From JBBRVP01 sp038246785 (lineage in GTDB: Bacteria > Actinomycetota > Actinomycetes > Jiangellales > Jiangellaceae): a DNA stretch of 64,000 bases. The position numbers and the translations under genes are program-made. The notes under the pieces are model-generated. The model had not been told where the DNA came from. It saw nothing but the letters and a program-made list of their open reading frames with translations, and ran no database searches. Below are positions 14,705 through 22,983 of the stretch, one piece after another (positions within the stretch are counted from its first letter, which is position 1; the number at the start of each line of letters is the position of its first letter). Where the stretch lies: the NCBI GenBank assembly GCA_038246785.1, contig JBBRVP010000001.1:1-64000 (forward strand), in the 5' to 3' direction.

Positions 14705-17293
14705 GTGCGCCGCGTCGGGAAGTGGGCCGCCGGCGTCGGGATCGTGCTCGTGCTCGTCCTCGTCGCCGGGACCGCCTTCGCGGTGTGGACGGTGCGCCGC
14801 TCCTGGCCGGTCGACGACGGCACCGTCACGCTGTCCGGCCTGTCAGCCACCGTGCAGGTCTACCGCGACGCGTACGGCGTCCCGCAGATCTACGCCGACA
14901 CGGCCGAGGACCTGTTCCGGGCGCAGGGCTACGTCCACGCCCAGGACCGCTTCTGGGAGATGGACTTCCGTCGCCACGTCACCGCCGGTCGGCTCTCCGA
15001 GCTGTTCGGGGCGGACCAGGTCGAGACGGACCGGTTCGTGCGGACGCTCGGCTGGCGCCGCGTCGCCACGCGGGAGCTGGCCCTGCTGCAGCCGGCGACC
15101 CGCCGCTACCTGCGGGCGTACGCCGACGGGGTCAACGCCTACCTGCAGGGCCGCTCGGGTGCCGAGCTGTCCCTCGAGCACGCGGTCCTCGGCCTCACCA
15201 ACCGGTCCTACGCCCCCGAGCCGTGGACCCCCGTGGACTCCCTGGCCTGGCTCAAGGCGATGGCCTGGGACCTGCGCTCCAACCTGGAGGACGAGGTGGG
15301 CCGGGTGCTGCTCTCCGAGTCGCTGCCGCTGGCCCGGGTGGAGCAGCTCTACCCGCCGTACCCCTACACCCGCCACGCGCCGATCGTCGCTGCGGCCGCC
15401 GCCGCCCCAGTTGTCAGGGGCGCCGTCATCCAATCCCATGGGACGAAGGGCACCCTCACAACCACCCGAGCCGCTCTGCCGGCCGGGGTCGCCGACTCCC
15501 TGCGGGCGCTGGACGCCGACGTACGCGGCCTGGACGCCCTCGTCGGCCCTACGGGTAGCGGCGTCGGGTCCAACGCGTGGGCGGTGTCCGGCCGCTTCAC
15601 CGCCACCGGGAAACCCTTGCTCGCCAACGACCCGCACCTCGCCCCGGTCCTGCCGTCGATCTGGACCCAGGTGGGGCTGCACTGCCGGCACGTCAGCCGT
15701 GGCTGCCCGTTCGACGTGGCCGGCTTCTCCTTCTCCGGCGTGCCGGGCGTCGTCATCGGGCACAACGCCCGGGTCGCCTGGGGGTTCACCAACCTCGCCC
15801 CCGACGTCTCCGACCTCTACCTGGAGCAGCTGCAGGGTGAGCGCTACCTCACCGAGCACGGCTGGGCCGACCTCGCCCAGCGCACCGAGGTGATCAAGGT
15901 GGCTGGCGGTGGCGACGTCAAGGTGGTCATCCGCTCGACGCGGCACGGGCCGCTGGTCTCCGATGCCTCCCAGACCGACGAGCTGGTGGGCAAGGACGCG
16001 CCGCTGCTCGGTGCGGACGTGCGGGATGCGCCGCCGCGCGGGGACGGCTACGCGGTGGCGCTGCGCTGGACGGCGCTCGATCCCGGCCGCACGGCCGACG
16101 CGCTGTTCGCGCTGGACACGGCGCGCGACTGGCCGTCGTTCCGCCGGGCGGCTGCGTCGTTCGAGGTGCCGTCGCAAAACCTCGTCTACGCCGACGTCGA
16201 CGGGCACATCGGCTACCAGGCGCCCGGACGGATCCCGATCCGCTCGGCCGGCGACGGTCGCTGGCCGGTGGCGGGCTGGACAGGCACCCACGAGTGGACC
16301 GGCTACATCCCGTTCGAGCGACTGCCCTCCGAGCTCGACCCGGCGGACGGGCTCGTCGTGACCGCCAACCAGGCAGTGACGCCACCGACGTACCCGTACC
16401 TGCTCACCACCGACTGGTCCTACGGCTACCGCAGCCAGCGCATCCGCGACCGTCTCCACCAGGCGATCGAGAGCGGGCACCGGCTCACCGCCGGCGACAT
16501 GCTCGCCATCCAGATGGACTCCCTGAACCCCGCGGCGGCCATGCTGGTGCCGCGGCTGCTCGCCGTGCCGGGACTGCGCGGCTACGCCGGGCAGGGGCAG
16601 CAGGTGCTGCGCGACTGGGACGGCCAGCAGGGCATGGACTCCGCCGGCGCCGCTTACTTCAACGCCGTGTGGCGCCGGCTCCTGCGCCTGACCTTCGACG
16701 ATGACATCGCCGAGGCGGACGCCCGCCCCGACGGCGGCGACCGCTGGGTCGAGGTCGTGCGCGGGCTGCTCGACCGCCCGCAGGACGCCTTCTGGGACGA
16801 CGTCGACACGCCGCAGCGGGAGACCCGCGACGACATCCTGCGCGCCGCGCTGCTGGCGGCCCGCGACGACGTGACCAGGCTGTCGGGCAAGGAGCCCGCC
16901 GACTGGAAGTGGGGGCGCATGCACACCCTGGAGCTGCGCAACGCCTCGTTCGGTGAGTCCGGCATCGGGCTGGTCGAGTGGTTGTTCAACCGCGGCCCGT
17001 ACGCGGTGGGCGGCGGCACCGACGCGCCGCAGGCCACCGCCTGGGACGCCCGGGAGGGCTTCGCCGTCGACTGGGTGCCCTCGATGCGCATGGTCGTGGA
17101 CCTGTCCGACCTCGACGCCTCCGGCTGGGTCAATCTCAGCGGCCAGAGCGGCCACCCGTTCGACGCCCACTACCTCGACCAGGTCGACCTGTGGCGCAGC
17201 GGCCGGCTCACCCCGATGCGCTGGGACCGCGCCGCCGTACGCCGTGACGCGCAGGCGAGCCTCGTGCTCGAACCACCTGGGCCACCCCGGTGA
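14705..17293 (+). CDS. Penicillin acylase family N-terminal nucleophile hydrolase, membrane-anchored
   Basis: An 862-aa Ntn-hydrolase precursor. Residues about 10-30 form a membrane anchor or signal segment. The alpha part carries GVPQIYADTAEDLFRAQGYV (about 56-75); the predicted autoprocessing site is GSGVG/SNAWAVSG with Ser289 as the new N-terminal nucleophile, and NDPHLA follows. The C-terminal beta part includes VVTANQAV and GQSGHPFDAHY. Family members cleave amide bonds of beta-lactams, acyl-homoserine lactones or lipopeptides outside the membrane. GTG 14705 is preceded by TAGGCT 8 nt upstream: leaderless. Its stop overlaps the next GTG (GTGA). Confidence 0.9.
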   Translation: MRRVGKWAAGVGIVLVLVLVAGTAFAVWTVRRSWPVDDGTVTLSGLSATVQVYRDAYGVPQIYADTAEDLFRAQGYVHAQDRFWEMDFRRHVTAGRLSELFGADQVETDRFVRTLGWRRVATRELALLQPATRRYLRAYADGVNAYLQGRSGAELSLEHAVLGLTNRSYAPEPWTPVDSLAWLKAMAWDLRSNLEDEVGRVLLSESLPLARVEQLYPPYPYTRHAPIVAAAAAAPVVRGAVIQSHGTKGTLTTTRAALPAGVADSLRALDADVRGLDALVGPTGSGVGSNAWAVSGRFTATGKPLLANDPHLAPVLPSIWTQVGLHCRHVSRGCPFDVAGFSFSGVPGVVIGHNARVAWGFTNLAPDVSDLYLEQLQGERYLTEHGWADLAQRTEVIKVAGGGDVKVVIRSTRHGPLVSDASQTDELVGKDAPLLGADVRDAPPRGDGYAVALRWTALDPGRTADALFALDTARDWPSFRRAAASFEVPSQNLVYADVDGHIGYQAPGRIPIRSAGDGRWPVAGWTGTHEWTGYIPFERLPSELDPADGLVVTANQAVTPPTYPYLLTTDWSYGYRSQRIRDRLHQAIESGHRLTAGDMLAIQMDSLNPAAAMLVPRLLAVPGLRGYAGQGQQVLRDWDGQQGMDSAGAAYFNAVWRRLLRLTFDDDIAEADARPDGGDRWVEVVRGLLDRPQDAFWDDVDTPQRETRDDILRAALLAARDDVTRLSGKEPADWKWGRMHTLELRNASFGESGIGLVEWLFNRGPYAVGGGTDAPQATAWDAREGFAVDWVPSMRMVVDLSDLDASGWVNLSGQSGHPFDAHYLDQVDLWRSGRLTPMRWDRAAVRRDAQASLVLEPPGPPR

Positions 17294-17898
17294 GCCATCC
17301 GCCCGCGGGCGTCCGGGCCGGCAAGGCGGCGCTGCGCCGCCGACTGCTCGAGCGGCGCGCGACGCTCGGGGTAGCCGACTTGGTCGCCGCCGCTACCGGC
17401 TTGCACGACGTCCTGCTGGCCGCACCGGAGGTGGCGACGGCCGGCTGCGTGGCGGCCTACGTGTCCGTCGGTCGGGAGCCGGGCACCGGCCCGGCGTTGG
17501 AGGCGCTGGCGGAACGGGGGACCCGCGTCCTGCTGCCGCTGCTGCTGCCGGGGGCCGGCCTCGACTGGGCGCCCTACACCGGCCCCGCCGACCTGGCACC
17601 GGCCGCCCGCGGGCTGCTGGAGCCGACGGCGCCGCCGCTCGGTGAGGACGCCGTGCTCGACGCGGACGTCGTGCTCGTGCCCGGGCTCGCCGCCGACCGG
17701 GGTGGGGAACGGCTGGGCCGGGGAGGCGGGTCGTACGACCGCGTGCTGGCCCGGCTCCGCGTGCGCCCGCGGCCGGCGTGGACCTGCCTGCTGCTGCACG
17801 ACGGCGAGCTGCTCGACCTCCCGCTGCCCGTCGAGCCGCACGACGTGCCGGTGGCCGCGGCTGCCACGCCCTCGCGCCTGTACCGGCTCCGCGGCTGA
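17290..17898 (+). CDS. 5-formyltetrahydrofolate cyclo-ligase
   Basis: A 202-aa protein of the 5-FCL (MTHFS) family, which converts 5-formyl-THF to 5,10-methenyl-THF with ATP. It has the basic N-terminus KAALRRRLLERRATL, the substrate/nucleotide loop LGRGGGSYDR (about residue 139) and the EPHDVPVAAAATP C-terminal motif. GTG 17290 overlaps the acylase stop. In many actinobacteria this gene lies directly beside the FmdB gene; here 8 kb of other genes separate them. It is followed by galU after 31 bp. Confidence 0.9.
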   Translation: MSHPPAGVRAGKAALRRRLLERRATLGVADLVAAATGLHDVLLAAPEVATAGCVAAYVSVGREPGTGPALEALAERGTRVLLPLLLPGAGLDWAPYTGPADLAPAARGLLEPTAPPLGEDAVLDADVVLVPGLAADRGGERLGRGGGSYDRVLARLRVRPRPAWTCLLLHDGELLDLPLPVEPHDVPVAAAATPSRLYRLRG

Positions 17899-17929
17899 CC
17901 GGCTCGACGGCTGGCTAGTGTCGGGCCCC

Positions 17930-18862
17930 ATGACCGCAGCCACGCCGCGCAAGGCGGTGATCCCGGCAGCCGGACTTGGCACGCGCTTCCTGCCCGCCAC
18001 CAAGGCCACGCCGAAGGAGCTGCTGCCCGTCGTCGACCAGCCGGCCATCCAGTACGTCGTGGAGGAGGCCCTCGCGGCCGGGCTCTGCGACGTCCTCATG
18101 GTGACCGGGCGCGGCAAGGGCGCGCTGGAGGACCACTTCGACCGGGCCGTCGAGCTGGAGGCGGCGCTGGAGGCCAAGGGAGACACCGAGCGACTCGAGC
18201 GGGTGCGCGGGTCGATCGTCGGCGGGCTGCACTTCGTCCGCCAGGGCGACCCCAAGGGGCTCGGCCACGCGGTGCTGGTCGGCGCCGAGCACGTCGGCGA
18301 CGAGCCGTTCGCGGTGCTGCTCGGCGACGACCTCATCGACCCGCGGGACCCGCTGCTGACGACGATGATCGACGTGCAGCGTCGGCGCGGAGGCAGCGTG
18401 GTCGCCTTCATCGAGATCGACCCCGCGCAGATCGGGCTCTACGGCTGCGGGGCGGTCGAGCCCACCGACGAGGACGGGGTCGTGCGGGTCGCCGACCTCG
18501 TCGAGAAGCCCGACCCCGGGGAGGCGCCCAGCAACCTCGCCATCATCGGCCGCTACGTGCTGCACCCGGCGGTCTTCGACGTGCTGCGCCGCACCGCGCC
18601 CGGCCGCGGTGGGGAGATCCAGCTGACCGACGCGCTCAAGACACTGGCCGGGATGCCGGCCGAGGCAGGCGGCACCGTCCACGCGGTGGTCTTCCATGGG
18701 CGCCGCTACGACACCGGGGACCGCGGCGACTACCTGCGCACGATCGTCAAGCTGGCCAGCGAGCGGGAGGACCTCGGCCCGGAGTTCCGTTCCTGGCTGC
18801 GCGAGTTCGTCGCAGCATTGCCGGCCGAGCCGGACGGCGTCGCTCGGGGTCGGCGGACATGA
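17930..18862 (+). CDS. galU: UTP-glucose-1-phosphate uridylyltransferase
   Basis: A 310-aa GalU. The signature AAGLGTRFLPATKATPKELL (residues 13-32) binds UTP, with the GDDLID metal/nucleotide segment (about 129) and VEKPDPGEAPSNLA (about 198). It makes UDP-glucose for glycans, trehalose and surface polymers, and so could feed the glycan locus at 46-64 kb. ATG 17930 is preceded by TAGTGT 8 nt upstream without a Shine-Dalgarno, suggesting a leaderless start. Its stop overlaps the next ATG (ATGA, 18859-18862). Confidence 0.95.
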   Translation: MTAATPRKAVIPAAGLGTRFLPATKATPKELLPVVDQPAIQYVVEEALAAGLCDVLMVTGRGKGALEDHFDRAVELEAALEAKGDTERLERVRGSIVGGLHFVRQGDPKGLGHAVLVGAEHVGDEPFAVLLGDDLIDPRDPLLTTMIDVQRRRGGSVVAFIEIDPAQIGLYGCGAVEPTDEDGVVRVADLVEKPDPGEAPSNLAIIGRYVLHPAVFDVLRRTAPGRGGEIQLTDALKTLAGMPAEAGGTVHAVVFHGRRYDTGDRGDYLRTIVKLASEREDLGPEFRSWLREFVAALPAEPDGVARGRRT

Positions 18863-20085
18863 AACGGGTCGCCGACCACCTCTCCGACATCCTCGGCACG
18901 GTCCGGCCCCTGACCCCGCTGGACCTGCAGATCCTCGACGCCCACGGCGGCGTCCTCGTCGAGGACGTCGCGGCGCCGTGGCCGCTGCCGCAGTTCGACA
19001 ACTCCGCGATGGACGGCTACGCCGTCCTGCTGGCGGACGTCGCCGGGGCAGCCGAGGACGCTCCGGTGGTGCTGCCCGTCATCGCCGACATCGCTGCAGG
19101 GGAGCAGCGTCCCGGCGCCATCGGCCCTGGGCTGACCGCACGGATCATGACCGGTGCCCCGCTGCCGGCGGGCACCGAGGCGGTCGTCCCGGTCGAGTGG
19201 ACCGACGGCGGGGTGTCGCGGGTCGCCGTACGCCGGCGCCCGGCGGCCGGGCAGCACCTGCGCCTGGCCGGTGACGACGTGGCGGCGGGCGATGTCGTGC
19301 TCGGAGCGGGCAGCTTTCTCGGTGCGGCCCAGGTTGGGCTGCTCGCCGCGGTCGGCCGCGACCGCGTTCGTGTGCGGCCGCGCCCCCGGGTCGTGGTGCT
19401 GTCCACCGGCAGCGAGCTCGTGGAGCCCGGCCAGCCGCTCGGGCCCGGGCAGATCTCCGACTCCAACAGCTACACGCTGACCGCGGCGGCGCGGGAGGCC
19501 GGCGCGATCGCCTATCGGGTGGGGGCGCTGCCCGATGACCCCCGCCGTCTGATGGCGACCATCGAGGACCAGCTCGTCCGGGCCGACCTCGTGGTGACCA
19601 GTGGCGGGGTCAGCGCCGGCGCGTACGACGTGGTCAAGGACGTGCTCTCCCGGCTGGGCACCGTCGCGTTCGACCGGGTCGCCATGCAGCCGGGGATGCC
19701 GCAAGGGTTCGGCACGGTCGGCGAGGACGCGACGCCGATCTTCACGCTGCCCGGCAACCCGGTGAGCGCCTTCGTGTCCTTCGAGGTCTTCGTCCGCCCG
19801 GCGATCCGCAAGATGAACGGCCTCGCGCGGCTGCACCGGCCCTCGGCGCGCGCGACGCTCACTGCGGCCATCACCTCGCCGGAGGGCAAGCGCCAGTTCG
19901 CCCGGGCGCGCATCGAGCCGACCGCCGAGGGCGGCCACGAGGTGAGCGTGCTCAGCGGTCAGGGCAGCCACATGCTCGGCGACCTCGCGCAGGCCAACGC
20001 GCTCGTGGTCGTGCCGGAGGCGGTCACCGAGCTCGCGGCGGGCGCCGAGGTCGACGTCATGCTGCTCGAGCGGCGCCGGGGCTGA
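18859..20085 (+). CDS. glp: Gephyrin-like MoeA-family protein (Glp/MoeA)
   Basis: A 408-aa molybdopterin molybdenumtransferase-fold protein with MoeA motifs: PLPQFDNSAMDGYA (about 43-56), the MogA-like domain VLSTGSELVEPG (about 177) and SGGVSAGAYDVVKD (about 251), and FTLPGNPVSAFVSFE (about 295). Position is telling: it lies between galU and moaC/mogA and four genes upstream of SepX/GlpR. In Corynebacterium the gephyrin-like protein Glp from this locus binds FtsZ and the membrane receptor GlpR. It may therefore act in division, in cofactor synthesis, or both. Start ATG 18859 overlaps the galU stop. Confidence 0.88.
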   Translation: MKRVADHLSDILGTVRPLTPLDLQILDAHGGVLVEDVAAPWPLPQFDNSAMDGYAVLLADVAGAAEDAPVVLPVIADIAAGEQRPGAIGPGLTARIMTGAPLPAGTEAVVPVEWTDGGVSRVAVRRRPAAGQHLRLAGDDVAAGDVVLGAGSFLGAAQVGLLAAVGRDRVRVRPRPRVVVLSTGSELVEPGQPLGPGQISDSNSYTLTAAAREAGAIAYRVGALPDDPRRLMATIEDQLVRADLVVTSGGVSAGAYDVVKDVLSRLGTVAFDRVAMQPGMPQGFGTVGEDATPIFTLPGNPVSAFVSFEVFVRPAIRKMNGLARLHRPSARATLTAAITSPEGKRQFARARIEPTAEGGHEVSVLSGQGSHMLGDLAQANALVVVPEAVTELAAGAEVDVMLLERRRG

Positions 20086-20087
20086 GC

Positions 20088-20572
<485 letters not shown>

Positions 20573-20576
<4 letters not shown>

Positions 20577-21067
20577 GGGCTCTGGTGGTCACCGCGTCCA
20601 ACCGGGCGGCGGCCGGGGTCTACACCGACGTCGCGGGCCCGGAGGTCGTCGCCGTACTCAGCGCGGTCGGGCTCTCCGTCGACGGCCCACAGGTGGTGCC
20701 CGACGGCGAGCCGGTCGAGGCCGCGCTGCGGTCCGCGGTGGCGGCCGGCTACGACGTCGTGGTGACGACCGGCGGCACCGGGCTGACCCCCGGCGACCGC
20801 ACCCCGGAGATGACGCGTCGTGTGGTGGACCGGGAGGTGCCGGGAATCGCGGAGGCCATCCGGGCCCGCGGGGTGTCCGCCGGCGTACCGACCGCAGTCC
20901 TCAGCCGCGGCCTGGCCGGGGTCGCCGGGCGCACGCTGGTCGTCAACCTGCCGGGATCCCGCGGCGGCGCCCGCGACGGCGCCGCCGTGCTCGCGGAGGT
21001 CGTCGTGCACGCGGTGTCGCAGCTGCACGGCGGGGACCACAGCCGCCCCGACGGGGGTGGGCCCTGA
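20573..21067 (+). CDS. mog: Molybdopterin adenylyltransferase-type protein (MogA/MoaB)
   Basis: A 164-aa MogA/MoaB-fold protein: VVTASNRAAAGVYTDVAGP (residues 5-23), VVVTTGGTGLTPGDRTPE (about 61-78) and VVNLPGSRGGARDG (about 123-136). It activates molybdopterin with ATP before metal insertion by a MoeA protein. GTG 20573 overlaps the moaC stop. Its own stop (21065-21067) overlaps a CTG that is a possible start of the next gene. Confidence 0.93.
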
Positions 21068-21090
21068 GCAGCCGGCGCGCCTGGCCGGCC

Positions 21091-21666
21091 GTGCTCGCCG
21101 AGGGTCCGGTCGGTCTGCGGCCGCTGCGCTACCGCGACTCCGCCGCCTGGCGCGAGGTGCGCCTGCGCAACGCCGACTGGCTGCGGCCCTGGGACGCCAC
21201 CTCGCCGAGCCCCGACGTGGTGCCGCCGCCGAGCTTCGCCCAGATGGTCAGGCGGCTCGGAGGGCAGGCGCGGGCCGGCGAGGCGCTGCCGTGGGCGCTG
21301 ACGTACGCGGGGTCGTTCGTCGGCCAGGTCAGCGTCTCCGGCATCACCCGCGGCTCGGCGCAGTCCGGCCAGATCGGCTACTGGATCGACCAGGCCGTCG
21401 CCGGGCGGGGCGTGGTGCCGACCGCGGTGGCCCTGGCCGTCGACCACTGCTTCCTCGTCGCCGGGCTGCACCGGATCGAGGTCAACGTCCGCCCGGAGAA
21501 CACCGCGAGCCTCCGGGTCGTCGAGAAGCTCGGCTTCCGCCCCGAGGGCACCCGGCTGCGCTACCTGCACATCGACGGCGCGTGGCGCGACCACCTCGCG
21601 TTCGCCATCACCGTCGAGGACGTCCCCGCCGGCCTCCTGGCCCGCTGGCGAGCTCGCACGGGTTGA
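21091..21666 (+). CDS. GNAT acetyltransferase, RimJ/RimL-like
   Basis: A 191-aa N-acetyltransferase. It has GPVGLRPLRYRDSAAWREV near the start, acetyl-CoA loop segments (QIGYWIDQAVAGRGVVPTAV, about 92-111) and the RimJ signature ENTASLRVVEKLGFRPEG (about 137-154). RimJ-type enzymes acetylate N-termini of ribosomal or other proteins. GTG 21091 is the first conventional start, but has no Shine-Dalgarno; an in-frame CTG at 21064, overlapping the mog stop as CTGA and following GGGGGTGG, would add nine residues (SSRRAWPAV) that relatives usually have. Its stop TGA is supplied by the 81-bp repeat that begins at 21662. Confidence 0.88.
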   Translation: MLAEGPVGLRPLRYRDSAAWREVRLRNADWLRPWDATSPSPDVVPPPSFAQMVRRLGGQARAGEALPWALTYAGSFVGQVSVSGITRGSAQSGQIGYWIDQAVAGRGVVPTAVALAVDHCFLVAGLHRIEVNVRPENTASLRVVEKLGFRPEGTRLRYLHIDGAWRDHLAFAITVEDVPAGLLARWRARTG

Positions 21667-21742
21667 TCACGTTAACGCGATCAACTCCCCCTTCCCGCGT
21701 CCTGCAGGAGGCGGCAACGGGGAGTACGGCGCGGGAAGGGCC
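21662..21742 (+). repeat. 81-bp dispersed palindromic repeat, copy A
   Basis: Copy A of an 81-bp element also found inverted at 39452-39532; 77 of 81 positions agree. Bases 1-24 are a near-perfect palindrome centred on GTTAAC (21662-21685, arms starting GTTGATC). Then comes a second stem, CTTCCCGCG (21691-21699) against CGCGGGAAG (21730-21738), with the palindrome CCTGCAGG at 21701-21708 in its loop. Positions 3-5 of the element form the TGA stop of the GNAT gene. It is a REP/MITE-like intergenic element, possibly a terminator; no coding potential. Confidence 0.9.
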
Positions 21743-21836
21743 GAGGAGCCCGCGTCACAGCAGTCACAGCAGTCACCTCGCGACACACCGACGGTGATCC
21801 GCCTCCGCGGCGCGTCGCGGCCCTACCGTCGTGGCC

Positions 21837-22814
21837 GTGGGCTCCGGAGTGATCTACGCAGGCATCGTGCTGGCCTGGGCGGCCTTCCTCGTCCCGATGT
21901 GGTTGCGCCGCCACGACGAGCGCGCCGACGCGCGCGCCGCCGACGGCTTCTCCGCCGCCATGCGGGTGCTGGCCCGCCGGCAGGGCGCCGCTGCCCCCGA
22001 TGCCGCTGCCCCCGGTGCCGCCAGCTCCGGCGACGGCGCACCAGGCACCCGGCGACTGCACGCGCCGTACGGCGCCGACCACACCGGTTCGCGCTCGACC
22101 GGCTCACTTCCCGTGCGACTGCGCCGGCGGTTCCGCTCGGGTGGCTCGCGACCGGTCAGCGCGGCGGCCCGCCGTCGCCGGCTGCTCGCCGTGCTCACGG
22201 CGCTGGTCGTGCTCACGGCCACCGGCGCCGTCCTCGGCCGGCTCGCGCCGGCACTCGTCGCGCCGCCGGTGCTCCTGCTGGCCGGCTACGTCGCCCTGCT
22301 CGTCGCCACGGCCCGGCTGCGGGCCGCCGCGCTCGCCGCCCCCCGCCACGGCCGAGTGGCCCGCCAACTGCCGCCGCTGAGCCGGACGCTCGACGTTCCC
22401 GCGGGAACTCCCGCGCTGTCCACGTCCGCAGCGTCCGCGCCGGTCCACCGCTCGCCCGCCGCCGAGCGGGTCGACCCGGTGGCCGACGACCACGTCCTCC
22501 GCCCACACAGCCCGGCCGCCGAGGTCCAGCCGGTCGAGATTTCCGCCCCCGCCGCCGCTGCCACCACTCCAGCTCCGGCCGCCGCCGACCCGGACGGCTG
22601 GCAGCCGGTGCCGGTGCCGGTGCCGACGTACGTCACCGCGCCCAAGGCGCAGCGCACGATCCGCACGATCGACCTGAGCTCGGCCGGCTCGTGGACGTCC
22701 GGGCACCTGGCCGAGCCGGAGGCACCCGATCGGTCCGACGAGGAGCTGCCCGCCTGGGCCGGCGCCCCGAGCGCCTCCGACGACACGCTGGATCGCCGCG
22801 CGGTCAACGACTGA
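21837..22814 (+). CDS. Divisome membrane protein SepX/GlpR-like
   Basis: A 325-aa protein with an N-terminal transmembrane segment (VIYAGIVLAWAAFLVPMWLR, residues 5-24), a disordered Ala/Pro-rich stretch, two more hydrophobic segments (about 121-168), and a long Pro/Ala-rich C-terminus ending SASDDTLDRRAVND. Topology and position after the galU-glp-moaC-mog-rimJ run match SepX of Streptomyces and GlpR of Corynebacterium, which bind the divisome and Glp. Identification rests on topology and context more than on motifs. GTG 21837 is chosen because TACCGT (21824-21829) lies 7 nt before it; GTG 21831 also fits the frame. Confidence 0.75.
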   Translation: MGSGVIYAGIVLAWAAFLVPMWLRRHDERADARAADGFSAAMRVLARRQGAAAPDAAAPGAASSGDGAPGTRRLHAPYGADHTGSRSTGSLPVRLRRRFRSGGSRPVSAAARRRRLLAVLTALVVLTATGAVLGRLAPALVAPPVLLLAGYVALLVATARLRAAALAAPRHGRVARQLPPLSRTLDVPAGTPALSTSAASAPVHRSPAAERVDPVADDHVLRPHSPAAEVQPVEISAPAAAATTPAPAAADPDGWQPVPVPVPTYVTAPKAQRTIRTIDLSSAGSWTSGHLAEPEAPDRSDEELPAWAGAPSASDDTLDRRAVND

Positions 22815-22862
22815 GCGCTCCCGGCGGCACCGCGCGCCTTTGCTATCGTGACGCGGCACCGC

Positions 22863-22936
22863 GGGGCTGTGGCGCAGTCCGGTAGCGCACCTCGTTCGCA
22901 TCGAGGGGGTCAGGGGTTCAAATCCCCTCAGCTCCA
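22863..22936 (+). tRNA. tRNA-Ala (anticodon CGC)
   Basis: A complete cloverleaf: acceptor GGGGCTG pairs with CAGCTCC (one G-U), anticodon arm CCTCG-TTCGCAT-CGAGG gives anticodon CGC (codon GCG), and the T arm CAGGGG-TTCAAAT-CCCCT is standard. The CCA end is not encoded. It lies between the SepX/GlpR gene and the convergent pmt gene. Confidence 0.95.
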
Positions 22937-22983
22937 CCTCAGGCCGCTGAGGCGGTCCGCGGATCCGCAGCCGTCTGCCCGAC

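Noticed and set aside
14843..17170. A 775-codon minus-strand frame opposite the acylase
   Set aside because: The plus strand carries intact acylase motifs and the nucleophile site; the antisense frame is a shadow.
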